64,000 nucleotides of DNA from Planoprotostelium fungivorum. Lineage: Eukaryota > Evosea > Variosea > Cavosteliida > Cavosteliaceae. This document shows, piece by piece, positions 1 to 12,204 of the stretch. The stretch is from positions 248,001 through 312,000 of the forward strand of contig MDYQ01000022.1 of assembly GCA_003024175.1 (NCBI GenBank), given 5' to 3'. The notes under the pieces are model-generated. The model saw only the letters and a list, made by a program, of their open reading frames with translations. It was not told where the DNA came from and did no database searches. Made by a program: the position numbers and the translations under genes. Positions within the stretch are counted from its first letter, which is position 1. The number at the start of each line of letters is the position of its first letter.

Positions 1-2119
1 TTCGTCTTGTTGACAGAAGCACCTCGCTTGATGAGGAGGTCCATGAGGTCCTGACACGATGGTGATGATGACTTCTGACAGAAGTAGTGGAGGGGTGTGT
101 TCTTGTCTTTCGATTCCACGTCGATGAGAATTCCGGGAAAATCGAGAATGCGGCGGAGGATCTGGTCGTCGGAAGGTTTACCGGTGGCGTGGTAGGTCGC
201 GCAGTGGAGGATGGTCCAGTGTAATCTACAACGTTGTAGACGAGTAGAAATGAATAGAGATGGAGTACCTGTCTTGGACGTTGATGTTGAGGCCTTCCTT
301 CTGGTAGTGGCCCAAGAACAGATTGATAATGCTCCTGAACATCGTGTGAGATTTCGATTTTTAAGAAAACTCACACTACACCAGATTTGAACGCAGAGTG
401 AATGGGATAGGAGCCGTCAGTGTCTTGTTCGTTCATCCTCAACGGGATCTGCACGTCTCAATTTTTCCCGCCGAAATTTTGGGACGCACCTTGTCGGCAT
501 TGGCAAACAGTGAAGTGACTCGATCGACGTCGTCACACTTGAGAGCGTTCGACAGACTCGTGACGTCATTTGCGTAAACGCTCCACAGTTGCTCCATCGT
601 CTTGTACAGTGAAGATGAAATTCCGGGCAGTGACATGCTGCTCTTGACGCACAGAAACTCGACTGTGTTGCCTCCGGAGGATTTTCCCTTCTTTCCCATC
701 TGAAAGACCTCTCGGAGTGCTACCACATGCTGTGAGGCGTGAGAAATGAGATTCGAAATAAAAATGAAGTGGAAGCAAAGGGAGAATTTGTAGATATTTG
801 AGGTGGATCGTGAAGGTGGAAAATGGGAGATGAGAATTTTGATGATGCATGAGGATGTCGCATGAGATGGCTTACTGGCTTCGAGTCTGTGTCTAGATGG
901 CAGAGGTGGAATGGTGTTAAGAAGTAGCGTCCGGCTTTACTCAATTGGGCTGCGATTTTTTCAACCGAACGTAACCTCTATATGTCCTCACATGCTACAC
1001 ACTCTTCCGACGTAGGTATGTTGGGGAAGAAGGCTCTCATGTCTTGCGTTGGGTTATCTCCCATGAGTGACCTGCTCATCTCAATTTACATTCTAAAAAA
1101 TAAAATCGAATCAAATATACGCACGCTTCCGATCTCGAAGAGTTCTTAGACCTCAGGGTCCACTTCTTGGCTCGTGGTGACTGTAAAGAGGTGGAAGATG
1201 ATGACGATGATGATTCTCCGTTGTCGCTGCCCGATTCGGAGAGGGACCGCCTGAATCGACTTGTGAGAGTCAATTCGAAACACGACCTCGTGGTTCCGAG
1301 AAGTCGAGTGTCTATCGATGTGATGTATGGAGAGATATCGATGATGATGTGGATCGATTTGGATGGGCGATTCGTGATGTTTTGGGATGGCAGCTCACGA
1401 TGAGGTGTTGAGATTAGTTAACGAGGGTGATTTCCTTCCGCTTCCACTGCTTCTCTTACTGCTTCCGCTCTCTCTTTTGCCATCTGCCTCATTGGGGGGT
1501 ATCAACTGTTTTTTATTCAGTTCATTCGAACATTGAGGTAATCTGAACGTCTATATAACTCAAAATGACCCCTCACCGTGACTGAATTTCCAGAGTTTCT
1601 TGGATTGGCAGTATTGACGAATAATGCAGCCGCTTGAGCAGTGAGAGCGTTGATGTCAGACGGATTCGAAGATGAGAAGCTCCCCGGATTGGATGAGGAA
1701 GGTGTTCTCATTTCGGGCGAAGAATTACCTCCGCTGACGTTGGGAGAGCTGCTAGGATCACTGACCGATGTAGTTTTCTCTGATGCAGAAGAGACCAGAG
1801 GCCTCTCCGTAGTATGGGTAACTCCCCCCATATGGAGAGCCGAACCGATGATTGGACGATTCCTCGACCGATCTTCAGAATTACTGCCGATCAGTTTGGA
1901 CTTTAAGAGGTTCATCTCTAGATTCCGATTTGAAGGTAATCTTCCCCACAAACTTTTACAATTCCCTCCCTCAGCCTTGTTGGCGCTCTCGGGGGTGATC
2001 ACTGGTACAGTGTTTCTCTTGTCCAGCTTACCTCGGTTCACAAGATCAGCATGGGCTGACCGCGATGGTCCCGGGTTGTCAAATCTACAGTTGCGTTGTG
2101 GCCTTTCCTCCATTTTCAT
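1..2119 (-). CDS. Ankyrin-repeat protein with Ser-rich N-terminus and possible GRAM/PH-like domain (3' end outside window)
   Basis: The gene runs off the left edge, so the C-terminus is missing. The start is the ATG of MKMEERPQRN. The first ~250 residues are polar and Ser/Asn/Pro-rich (SSSSSSSTSL) and probably disordered. Spliced exons then give FFPNIPTSEE, GRYFLTPFHLC and VALREVFQMGKKGKSS. The order and spacing resemble a GRAM-type PH fold, in which an 'LYLT.NHLCF' strand is followed by a lysine-rich strand; I hold this only loosely. After about 80 further residues come ankyrin signatures: YPLHYAATYH, then KDKNTPLHYFC and LLIKRGASVN, close to the left edge. Introns are about 40 nt, for example 1088-1129 and 214-270. 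Ankyrin repeats mediate protein binding, and a GRAM/PH module would suggest membrane association. No enzyme domain is visible. The function is unknown. Confidence 0.62.
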
Positions 2120-2293
2120 TGTTTTGTTCCTCTGACAAGTTCCGCCTCCTCTATCCAAAGGGAAGGGTGAGGCTCTCGTTTTGAACTGACACAGATATAG
2201 GACGACGTCGATATAGATGATAAACTTTATAGAAGTCCATGTTCTGTGTGATGACAGCCGCTCATTATATAATTATAATTTTATATCCGTTGC

Positions 2294-2491
2294 TCAACGC
2301 TGAGCATCTGGTTTGTCGTCGGTGACCTTGGCACCTCCAGGCATGGAGGATGTGATCGAGCTGATCGAGTTGGGGTCCTTCTTCGCGGGCTCTCCCTGTC
2401 TCAGAAATGCCGGTTGAGATGTTGCCGCTGGCATCACTCCAGTCGTATGTTGAGTCAAATCGGGGTTCGGGTTCGAGTTCAGTCCAAACAT
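2294..2491 (-). CDS. Small hypothetical protein (65 aa)
   Basis: An intronless ORF starts at MFGLNSNPNP and ends GAKVTDDKPDAQR. It is polar and Pro/Ser/Thr-rich, with no TM segment or signal peptide. It lies on the same strand between the Rac gene upstream and the ankyrin gene downstream, in a gap of about 580 bp. I do not recognise it. It could be a real small protein, the last exon of something with a cryptic 5' exon, or chance. The amino-acid use is plausible for coding sequence, but there is no motif to support it. Confidence 0.35.
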   Translation of the reverse strand: MFGLNSNPNPDLTQHTTGVMPAATSQPAFLRQGEPAKKDPNSISSITSSMPGGAKVTDDKPDAQR

Positions 2492-2699
2492 GATGTCGTG
2501 TGTCTGTGTTGTGTGATGATGAGGTCCACAACATATTGCGTGGCTGACGCGTAAGATGAAATTCAAGCGGGTACCAACCTCACTTCTTTACAAGGCGAGT
2601 ATCACCAGAACGCAACGAAAATTCGTCGAAAAGAAGACGTCGACCAGCTCGATCCATCACGCCTCGATTTATGTACAAAGTCTCTCGTTTGCGTTTCCT

Positions 2700-3418
2700 C
2701 TACAGGATGCTGCAATTGGACTTGACCTTCTTTTTCTTCTTCAAATCTTGTGGGCTGACGCAGGATCTCACTGCCTCGTCGAAAACGGTCTTCAGACCCT
2801 TCTGGGTGAGTGCGGAGCATTCCAAGTAGCAGTGAGCCCCGATGTCTTTCGCTCTCTGTTCTCCCTCTGCGGTGGTGATGGGACGTTGGCCGGAAGCTGC
2901 CAACTTGGACACCATCTTTCGATCATCGCGGGTGTCTGCCTTCGTGCCGACCAAGATGATCTTTCCGTTGGGGCAGTCTGGATCGTCACATCAGAAGAGG
3001 AGACGGAGGATGTAGACTCACGGTGACGGAGCTCGGGAGCCCATCTGGCCAAGACATTTTCGAATGAAGATGGAGATGTGACGGAGAAACAGAGGAGGAA
3101 GATGTCCGTCATGGGATAGGATAGAGGACGCAGACGCTGGTGAGATGTCAATGGAAGACCTCATGTTGTATGATCTCACGTCGTATTCTTCTTGACCGGC
3201 TGTATCCCACAGGCTCAGCATGAAGATGCGACCTCCAACCATCAGATGAGCCGAATAATTGTCAAATACTGTGGGGAGGTAATCTGTTGGAAACGCCTCT
3301 GTTGTGTCTGCAGATCCTCGTGAGAAGATGAAACAGATACGAATTACTCACATGAGATGAAGAGGGAGGTTTTACCCACCGCACCATCGCCAACGGCTAC
3401 GACTTTAAGCGACTGCAT
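2700..3418 (-). CDS. Rac/Rho-family small GTPase
   Basis: Four exons splice to a protein of about 195 residues. The order is G1 P-loop GDGAVGKTS (residues 10-18), an effector region ending [10 protein letters not shown]3 [13 protein letters not shown], the Rho-type [13 protein letters not shown]4 GTKAD in place of the usual TKxD, and G5 ECSA. A polybasic stretch KKKKKVK and the CAAX box CSIL close the protein. The terminal Leu predicts geranylgeranylation and plasma-membrane targeting. [13 protein letters not shown] and the length mark it as Rac/Cdc42-like rather than Ras or Rab. Introns of about 40-45 nt fall after FIS(Y), after EEYD and after ELRH. In amoebozoans Rac proteins drive actin remodelling during motility and phagocytosis by binding WAVE/PAK-type effectors when GTP-loaded. 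All catalytic residues I can check (G12- and Q61-equivalents) are present, so it should be an active switch. Confidence 0.95.
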
Positions 3419-3755
3419 ATTGTATATGTTGTTGTTGTATGGATGTTTGTGTTATGATTGTGCCATCCCATGATTCTCCCTTCGCTGATCCAGTTCGCTC
3501 TGTGACTGATGATGAACCGCAGTTCAGCGAATGTCGATCGTTGTAGATACACACAGAAAGCTCGTGTACGTACTTTATTGGATTTTTTCACGGCTAGCTT
3601 CGAACTCACTAGAAGATAGACGACCATAGCACATAGTCGCTCGTGCGATTTTGTGGCTTCTCATGCTGATATGAGGAATCGTACTTCGGATCATGGATTT
3701 TTTGAAATCAAGTTGAGTTGCTGTCAATAAATCTCAACAGAGAAGCTGAGACACG
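3419..3755. promoter_or_regulatory. Divergent intergenic region between Rac GTPase and BPI/LBP gene
   Basis: About 340 bp separate the two divergent start codons, so both 5' regulatory regions must lie here. I see no ORF with coding character, no canonical TATA box and no RNA gene. A CGTTGTAGA word occurs near 3538. Confidence 0.4.
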
Positions 3756-5858
3756 ATGTTGCATCGCATTCTTCTATTGTCTGCAGGTGATACGCTTTTA
3801 TCATGCGACACTGACGACATATAGTCTTATGCTCTCTGGCTCACGTTGGAATCCGTCCTATCATTCTGGACGAGCAGAATGTTCCAGGATACCGCAGCGT
3901 CCTCTCACAGAAGGGGTTAGACTACTCGAAGGGAGTAGGAGTTCAGGTGTCATCTACGCGAATGCACTCGAAATCGAATGATCGTCTTCAGGTCCTTCAG
4001 AAGCTCTTAGTAAACTTGAACATCCCATCTTTATCGGGTAATGCGACAAGCATTAATCGGACCTCATACCCGCAGGTGTCTTTAACGAGCCCGTGATTGG
4101 CGATGTCGATTGGCATCTGAACGATATCAAATTGATCAGTATCGACATCGGGCAGTCTTCCGTCACTCCTAATCCCAACTCTGGCATCACCGTCCAATTG
4201 TAATCATCCCGTCTGAATCACGACTGAGCATACTACAGGAGCAACGTCAACGGACAAGTCAACTCCAATTGGGACTACACCAGGAGAGATTGGCCACACA
4301 TCTCTGGCTCTGGCTCGGCCGTCACGAAAATCACCGCTGGGGTGATGATGATGATGTTCTACCAGCTCATTCTAATCGAGCTCGCAGGCCACCATGAGTT
4401 TCAGCGTTTTCGTCAGTAACGGTCAACCCCAGATATCTGTAACCAGCTCTTCGGTATCTCTACCGCAAACATCATCTTCTAATCACGACAGGTCTCCATC
4501 TCGAATTTAGACATTCAAATCAGCGGTGGTGCCAGGTGAGACTCTGTCCGAACTTCATCATGTGACATGATCTCCAGCTGGCTCTACAATCTCTTCGTGA
4601 ACGTCTTACACGACCAGATCGCCAACGCGATCTCCAATGCCCTACGCAGTGCCATACAAGATAACACTCAGGATAACCTCAACAACGTGAAGTTTTCCTC
4701 GTTTTATTTCGTTTTATTCTGACACGATCCAGATACTGAAGACGGTCAACCTGAAACAATCACTGGCCGACCATCTCGTCTTCGACGCTGAGTTCATCCC
4801 ATCACCCACTTACGGACAGAACTCGGTATCAATTCCACAGTTAGGTGATGTATCTGTAGAGGGGTAAGTGTGACGAAAGAACAGGGAGGACGTACGTAGA
4901 TGGTAGCGAGGGTCAATTCTGCCCCATCAGCGAGTGTTCGTTCACACCTTTGCCTTCTGATCCATCTACAACGAAGATGTACGAAGTGTACGTATCGGAA
5001 TACGTAGCCAACTCTTTCATGTACGCAGCCAATTCTTCCGGTGAGTCTCGTTCCGATGAAATAAAATAGAATAAAACATCGACTGAAGTGGATCGAATAG
5101 GACTACTGGCTTACGAGGTGCTTCCCAAGGACGTTCCTGCCTCCAGTCTATTCAAGTTGAACACCAGTACCTTCTCTGGTGACGTCATCTCACGTCACAA
5201 CATAGAAGTAAAGATCGACAGCTTGGGTTCCCGCCCTGCAGAAATTATATCCTAATACTGCTATGTCCATCGTGGCGTCTACAACGAAGCCACCGTTGGC
5301 CACGTTCCATCCCAAGGGAGCTAACGTGTCCGTGGCAGGATCAGCAGAGTTCTGGGTGCACCCTGACAACGCTCCGAAGCGTCTGGTTTTCACCATCATC
5401 GGAAACGGCACCATCGGTACTGCGGTGAGAATCTTCTCAGATGGTCATCGACGTGATCATCATCGGCACATGTGCCCTCTTGCTCATCACGATCATCACC
5501 TTCTTCACGCACGATCACGACGTCCAATCGACTGATGACGACAGGCCTCCTTGAACGGTTGGAATCTGGTGGCCAAATTAGGGGATCCGACCTTCACGTT
5601 CGACCTCTCCTATTCTTCCATCGGCGATTTCGATCCTCAAACTCTGCGCGCTGCACTTCGTTTCTTACTCAACTACGGAATCATCCCCGGAATCAACAGT
5701 AAGTTGGCGCAAGGCGTCAGGTGAGGTGTGGCAATTTGTGTGGGGTGTGAACGATTTACAGTCTGCCGACCTTGCAGGGAGTCAGCTTTACCAATCCCAG
5801 CATGACCTGGAGCAACAGCTATCTATCGGTCGATTCTGATATCAATATATCGATCTGA
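3756..5858 (+). CDS. BPI/LBP/CETP-family lipid-binding protein (secreted)
   Basis: Exon 1 encodes MLHRILLLSA, which splices to VLCSLAHVG to form a signal peptide. The mature N-terminus begins RPIILDEQNV. Next come YSKGVGVQVLQKLLVNLNIP and GDVDWHLNDIKLISIDIGQS, which match the BPI N-domain pattern of 'G..YA...G...L...L..I..P' followed by paired beta-strands. Later blocks include VSISNLDIQI, WLYNLFVNVLHDQIANAIS, FDAEFIPSPTYG (the inter-domain region) and a C-domain ending LNYGIIPGIN and LPTLQGVSFTNPS. The length, about 480-500 residues, fits the two-barrel fold. About ten introns of 40-50 nt interrupt it. A polyadenylation-like AATAAA lies about 20 nt after the stop. In animals this family binds LPS or lipid, and BPI kills Gram-negative bacteria. 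Here it is probably a secreted or phagosomal antibacterial or lipid-carrier protein (inference). Confidence 0.88.
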
Positions 5859-6213
5859 TTCTGATTAGTGATAATAAAGTACCGCTATCTCGGCGAAGTG
5901 TTACCCTTGGTTTACTGTGTGGACACACCACCTCCATAGATGTCACCTACGTTTATCTTTCCATCACGCTCATTCTGTTATCTGTAGGGATAAGGCAAAT
6001 TCGGATTGATGGAGAATATCTCGTTGGATACGACTAACACTCCAAAATTGGCTCAAACGATGAGAATGACAGCGACTTACACGTCGCTATCCCTACAACT
6101 TATTTACAATTTTATACAAACTCTTTCATCTTTGTCTCCAGCCCTTTCTCCCGATTCTGTCGCATCTTCGGCCCCCACTGCGGAGAGCGAATCAGAACAA
6201 AAGACTGGAAAAT
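5859..6213. other. Convergent intergenic region
   Basis: This is the space between the 3' ends of the BPI/LBP gene and the MFS transporter gene. It contains an AATAAA-like polyadenylation signal near 5872. No supported gene or repeat is visible. Confidence 0.4.
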
Positions 6214-8214
6214 CTATCCATTCACCTTGTACAAGACGAAGGGAAGAGGTAGAGTGATGAGAGTGAGAAATCCAACCAGGGAGGGAGCCCAATCGTTGCC
6301 CAGATTCTGAAATATCGGAAACACGACGATGGCAAATGTCGTCCCCATGATCGACCGGACGAACTGCTCTCGTCATCATCATGATGACACGCTCATCATC
6401 ACCATCGTGATGCGAACGGCGGCTGAAGCATGTTTCTTGTACACATCAGACAGATAACAGATCGACACTGGAACCTGTATGACCGTAGTCACACCGTAGA
6501 GTGATAATGAAATGACCGACGAGACCCAGTGGTGTTGAGGTGATCCTGTCCAAGCGAACCAGAAGAAGGAGATGGTGTAGAGTGGAATCGACACCATGGC
6601 GGGGTACAATCTCTCTTCTGGTGCAAGCTGACCTTCCATCTTACGGTACAATGGCTCGTAATACGTCTTCTCGAAGATGATCGTGCAGATGGGACCTGAT
6701 CGTCATCAGATGTCGATCATGCGATGCCATCATGATCGCATGCGCGCACGATGATGGAAGACGTCTCACCGATCTCTGCGCCGACCAATATGGACAAGAA
6801 GACGAGTCCAGATTGACCGAAGGTCCACGAGCGTGCCCGTATGTACACGCTGCTCGAATCAATGTTTCACGCCAAATATCGTCATCTCACAATAACACGG
6901 CTTCGAAGAGGAAGTACAACAGACCGTAAGGCAGAGCCGTCAGGAGGGAAGAGATGACGACGATGGGTTCGGACAGCATCCTAAAGGGGGTGACCAATTC
7001 CTTCGCGATGTGAAACCAAGATGTTCCTTCTGATTCGATCTGTGAGAGATATCGTGGATCGTCCGTCTCTCTCCTCTTCTCTCTCGCCTGTCGTCCATCT
7101 TCAACGTCTCGATCATCGTCATCATCCATCATGGTGATGATCACCTTGACCAACAGAATGTGATCCGATTGCGTTTCTCTCATGCAAAAGAGTGTGATGA
7201 GTTGAAACGTGGCGGCGGAGAATAATAGTACCCAACCCAACCATCTGAACCCCAATCTCTCATAGACAAAATTGCCTGGATCCACGATCAGTTCGTCATC
7301 GATCGAGATCGATCATCACCTATGACGGGACCTAACAGTGGACCGGCCGCGACGAATATACCCAAGAGACTGAAGGCGAAGAGTCTGTCTTTCACATCCC
7401 TAAGACATCAGCCGTAGAGTAGATGATATTTGATGAATCACCAGATGTCATGCATGGAGTCCACACAGACACTCAGAGGTGCACCGCCCGCCACTCCACT
7501 GAAGAACCGAAGCACCAATAGACTTCGGAAATTGGTAGTCCTGTTCATCGTTGACCGATGATCACGTTTGAGATGGATCGTACCTCGCCACACCGATCTG
7601 CAGACAAAGATAGATGAAAAGACTCGATTGGTAGACGATATTTCTCCCCAGGTGGGGTACATCTGACTGCACAGAAGTCAGATGAAAGCTCCATGTTACT
7701 CACCAGTGGTGGCCAGAACAAACCGCCAGTACCATATCCCAATACATAAATCGCAGTAGTCAGACTCGAAGTTACCATCGTTACCTGTATATGGTCAATT
7801 TATTATGAGAATGTGGTCTCATCACTTGGAATTCGTCAGAAACTCCTGAAGATCCTTGTGTGAAGATCGAACTACCAAACATGGAAACGCATAGTAGAAG
7901 AGCGATCTTGAATGATGAGCTGACGTCAAGACTGTTCGACTCACCTGCAGAGTAAGCCACCATTTTCTCTTCTTTGGCCAATTGATTGGTTTCTCGTTCT
8001 CTGATTCCCAATCCACTCGAAATGTTGAAGCATGTTCAATTTGCTAAGACATCATCACCTTCGTGGCAGTGAATATCCTCACCTTGACGTCACTGTTGAA
8101 GGTTGCCTGAGGTTGTTTCTTTGCACGGTCTTTGTGACGTCGTAATCTGTTCTTTATGCTTCGAAACGAAAGAGAGACAACATGAATGATCTCCCAAATC
8201 AAAGACCCATCCAT
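6214..8214 (-). CDS. Major facilitator superfamily transporter, DHA1-like
   Basis: Many short exons encode a multi-TM protein of about 460-480 residues. The cytoplasmic N-terminal tail ends NEKPINWPKKRKWW, the 'P.NWP..KKW' signature typical of fungal DHA1 drug/polyamine MFS carriers. TM segments follow: IALLLCVSMFGSSIF, TAIYVLGYGTGGLFWPPL, FRSLLVLRFFSGVAGGAPL (TM4, with the 'R...G..GG.P' motif), FAFSLLGIFVAAGPLLGPVI (TM5 motif C), WLGWVLLFSAATFQLITLF followed by MRET (the 'ET' after TM6), a charged central loop (about 80 residues, DDDDDRDVED), and the C-half ending LVGFLTLITLPLPFVLYKVNG. I placed the start at MDGSLIWEII; the frame stays open further upstream but without another ATG. The likely role is proton-driven export of a small molecule; the substrate cannot be read from the sequence. 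Confidence 0.85.
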
Positions 8215-8476
8215 CAAGAGGTAGACTGCCTTTTCCCTCGGGTGTATGTTGCATATGAGGTCGCGGTTATGAGCTGGACAAATTTTAAATTGTGTCTTCT
8301 CTACAGCAGACAAACTTAACTATCCGTTTACACTGTACAACCCAGCGATACTGTACAGCTGGACATTTCATCACAAGGATACCACCAATCATCCGACCAC
8401 CCACCCAATCAGCATGACATCATCAAAAGCAACTGGTCCTCCAGCGATGGTGAAAGAGAGTGACCACCGTTACCGT

Positions 8477-11322
8477 CTACGTACTCGGTTTTTTATATTC
8501 GGTCGAGTATTGAAAAGCGTTGTTACGATTACATGCGTGAGACAGGAAGAATCCATCCTCTCCATTGTTTCCTGCTGGTAATTGGTGCGTCTTGTAATGC
8601 AGCACGACCGCCTCCAGTGACGGGAAGGCTTCCTTGTCCGAGTACTTAAACAGTATCCCCTGATGTGTCTTCTCCGTGCTGATTCTCCAGTGATAGACGA
8701 CCTGCGAGTGTGAGGAGCAGGAGGAGGATGTCTCTCACTTGGTTTCTGATGGCGGAGAGAGTGTAGTAGCCCACTTGACCGGAAAATCGGAACAAGTAGC
8801 AGCCGTCGGTCTGGAACGAACTGAGAATCTTCCTGGAATCGTCCACGGAAAAATGGCCGAAAAAGCTCTTCATGCCTGCGATCGACGCGATCTCTGACAG
8901 TTTGTAACCGTAGTCACTGCTCTCCATCAGCGACATCTCATCATCATGGTCATCATGATGATGAACGACTCACTTTCTCGCAGATTCGTATACGAAATAA
9001 TTATTATCCTCTTCCAATGGAGAGAACCAATCGATGAATTTGCTCCACTGGGCCAACGGTACCTGTCATTCGTTCGGTGAACGATCGATCTACAACGCTC
9101 ACCTCTCCGTCGCCGTTTACGAGGCAAAATCGGATGGCCTCGACGTCCGATTTTTTCGCTCCCATGTGAGTCTGATTCGGTCATCTACACCGTTGTAGAT
9201 GGATTCCTCACCATGATGACCCTCACGAACTCGATCCACTCCATTGTCTTGTTGGATCCAAAATCAGCCTCAATCTTCTCTTCGATCGTCATGCTTCTGA
9301 TGGTGCTTCTCATGAGGGTGGGTGACCCCGGGTTGTAGCTGATCGAAGATCGCGGCTTCATCGCATCAGTTTTCCCGCCAAAATAACGGTCACTCACCGA
9401 AGCTGATACGGGATAACGACTGGAACTCAGGTTCGGTGAACCTGGAACCGCAGCTTGCTGCTGAAAATGCAATGTCTTCATCGTGTTCGACATGGTGCTC
9501 AATCTTCCCCAGATGGCTTCGAAGCTGAGCCTGTGTGCTGGATCTAAATCGGTCAGATTTCACCTTCTGAAAGGAGATGTCTGATGCCATCACCTGGATC
9601 CCAGCAATCAGTGATGATGTCCATGACGACAAAACCGGGCACGATCGGTGGTCTCTCTCCCCCTTGTACCTGTTTGCAGCTCAGCCTCTCGTCTCTCTTC
9701 GGCCTGCCATCGCTTCGAATGGCAGACTTCACCTTCATGGCGATGTCTGAACCGAAGGGAGTGTCTTTCCAGGCCGTCTGACGAGCACAGAGCTCCCACA
9801 TACTGAACGATCCGTCAGCTCGGTAGTTGACGTGACGATCTGCGGTAAGACTCACATGATGGCGAAGGAGTACACGTCCACCTTCTCGTTCGCCCCCGCC
9901 GTCGGTAGTTCTGTGGAGGTTCGATCGATAGAATTTGAAATTTGAATTCTCACCGGGGGCGGCATATTGTGGTGTACCGTAGACGGTCTCAGATGTGCTC
10001 TGTCCCACCATGGAGAGCCCAAAATCGCACACCTTCACTTGGCCTTTCGATAAATTTTCGATCAACACGTTCGCAGGCTTGAGATCTCTGTGAACAATTT
10101 TCTATAGAGAGTCAGCGATGTTCTGATGATGATGTCTATGATGATGATGATGTCGGTGATGATGACGATTCACCTTCTTGTGCAAGAAGACCATCCCACT
10201 GGCGATGGCCATGAGAATCGTCACCGTAGTCAGTGGATCCAATTCGATCTACAACGCGTCAATTCACTTTGCAATATAAACTCATTTCTCACATCGTGAT
10301 TCGAGATGACCTCGGCCAACGTTCCACCCGGTACAAATTCAGTCACTAGACAGATGACGCCCTTCTTAATGCTGTACCCGTACTGTCTCCTTCAGTCTCC
10401 TCACTTCTCCATCGTCTCACCATGGTGACCACCTCCGGGTGCCGCAATTGGGACAGCATCTCGATCTCGCGGTAGAACGACTTCAACTCTTCTTCGTCTA
10501 AGAATTCGCTCAGGTCGTTCATCACTTTGATGGCCACGTCTGTCGTGCCGTTCCATGTTCCTTTGATCACCGTACCAGATGCTCCTATATCGGTTTTGGC
10601 GGGAGATTTAAACCCTGATACCGAACGCCTCACCTTTACCCAGCTCTACGGTAGAATAGCGTAGATCATCTGGAGGTATCTCGATCTTCATGTCTCCCAG
10701 TTTGCGTTGGATGTCTAAGATGCCTTTGCTGGGTAGAACCTCTTGGGTGATGATGCGCTGGAAAAATGAGAGGGAGAAGGAAGGAGAGACTTTACCTTCA
10801 GGATGTTGACCCAATCTTTGTTTATGTAACCCTCATCGATTCGAAACCGGTAGACTCGATCTTTGACGAAAGTGTTGTTCTTTGGGTGAAGGGAGAAATA
10901 ACTTCCCTCTTCTAAGAGCTGTCGAGGGGTGAACACGATGATATATCCGAATGGAGATGATCCATCACGATGGTGATGTGTTAGAGGCGAATCGGATGGT
11001 ACTGACCTCGTATTCTGTGAGAGGGTATACGGCTCCTTGTGGTCGCTGCTGTTTCTGGTCAGACTTGTGTTCATAATCAACATTGCATCACTTCGGAACA
11101 AAGAAGAGGAACCGAGAAAGATCGATAAGCTCTCACCTTGTCTACCTTTGCATCTTTTACATCTTTGAAATAAGTTAGACTACCCGATTTGAGGACGCAG
11201 TATCGTCGCTGCCAAGCGCTCGAGAATTTACCACCTCCCTGTTTGAATAGATATCCCTCCAATAGAACCTCTTCTGAAGGGACATTCTGCATTTTATGAA
11301 CATCTTGCCGAAGCGCGAGCAT
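8477..11322 (-). CDS. PH-protein kinase-SH2 protein (SHK-like kinase)
   Basis: Spliced exons give three modules. First is an N-terminal PH domain (about residues 15-120: EGYLFKQGGGKFSSAWQRRY, later PQGAVYPLTEYE and a W at the end). Second is a kinase domain (about 150-420) with the nucleotide loop LGKGASGTVIKG, AIKV, HRDLKPANVLI, DFGLSMVG, GTPQYAAPE and DVYSFAIMMWELC. Third is a C-terminal SH2 domain with SFFGHFSVDDS and CYLFRFSGQVGYYTLS, where the phosphotyrosine-binding Arg is present (FRFS). Between kinase and SH2 lies WFSPLEEDNNYF. Dictyostelium shkA-E also have a TKL-type kinase followed by SH2; an N-terminal PH domain is an addition I do not associate with that set. The HRDLKPAN loop indicates Ser/Thr or dual specificity. 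The expected role is recruitment to phosphotyrosine sites at a PI-lipid-rich membrane. The start is the ATG of MLALRQDVHK; a further ATG at 11378 could belong to a short upstream exon. Confidence 0.9.
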
Positions 11323-12204
11323 TCAATTTGCCCTCCTATCACCTTGATACCAGACATCCGAACGCCCGTCGACGCCATTGCAGTCGGATGCGGGCCCTGT
11401 GTATAAACGGACGACCTGAGTAGAATGTTCCGCGCCTTCTTTTTTTTGCAAGAAGAATCGGAAGATCGGTGGACACTTCTGCAGCCTCTCTCCTCTTGCT
11501 TCTGATCTTTTCTCTGGTGGACGTGGTTTTAGGGACCGAAAGGGGGCAAACCATCCAGTTCCCAGGGCCAGCCAGAAGAGACGTGGTGTGTGATTCAAAG
11601 ATATACGTATATTATATGCCACGACGATATGAGGTGAGAGAGAGGAGGTCTGCGTGGTTCAGAAGTCTCCTCTCAGAGGAGTCTGTCGGTGTTTCGAATT
11701 CCTGACAGGGAGAAACGTCAGTTTCTATATTGGTACCTAATCTACGGCTGAGTGATCCTGGACCGAAGAATGCTGACAATAACTCAAGGCTGAGACAGCG
11801 ATTCAGTCATAATTCATCCTCAAAAAAGGACGTCCACGGTTACACATTTGTAATTTCAAATCTTTCATCCAAAAATTGATATCGTTTAATTACGTACACA
11901 AAGCTCAGAAAGTTTATAGTTCAGCTATTCATAAAAGCAATGGGCTGCAGAATGACTCTTGATTTCAGCTGCTGTCAACTATTTTTAGCATAGTATTGTA
12001 TTACAATAGACATCGATTTCAGTTTACTGAGGACGGTAGCAGGAGTCAGACTCCACAAATCAGACGTAGAACCGGTGTACGGACTGCCAGAATACAGTGC
12101 ATACTGCTTGACGATGCTTCACGTGACCACCAATTGCGCTCAATATTTTGTGTTCGTCTACAAAGAAACAGGATCCATCACCCAAGTGGTGACTTAAGAA
12201 TATC
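11323..12204. other. Divergent intergenic region, about 880 bp, no gene seen
   Basis: This region lies between divergent genes (SHK-like kinase, FAD reductase) and should hold both promoters. A plus-strand frame at 11469 reads as a hydrophobic leader but starts at GTG, not ATG, and leads nowhere. Composition becomes AT-rich around 11810-12010. No repeat or RNA gene is recognised. Confidence 0.35.

Noticed and set aside
1641-2135. Plus-strand ORF of 164 codons
   Set aside because: It is antisense to the Ser-rich first exon of the ankyrin gene, which shows splice continuity and family motifs downstream on the minus strand.
11469-11705. Plus-strand frame that reads like a signal peptide
   Set aside because: It starts with GTG, has no downstream domain and no in-frame splice partner.
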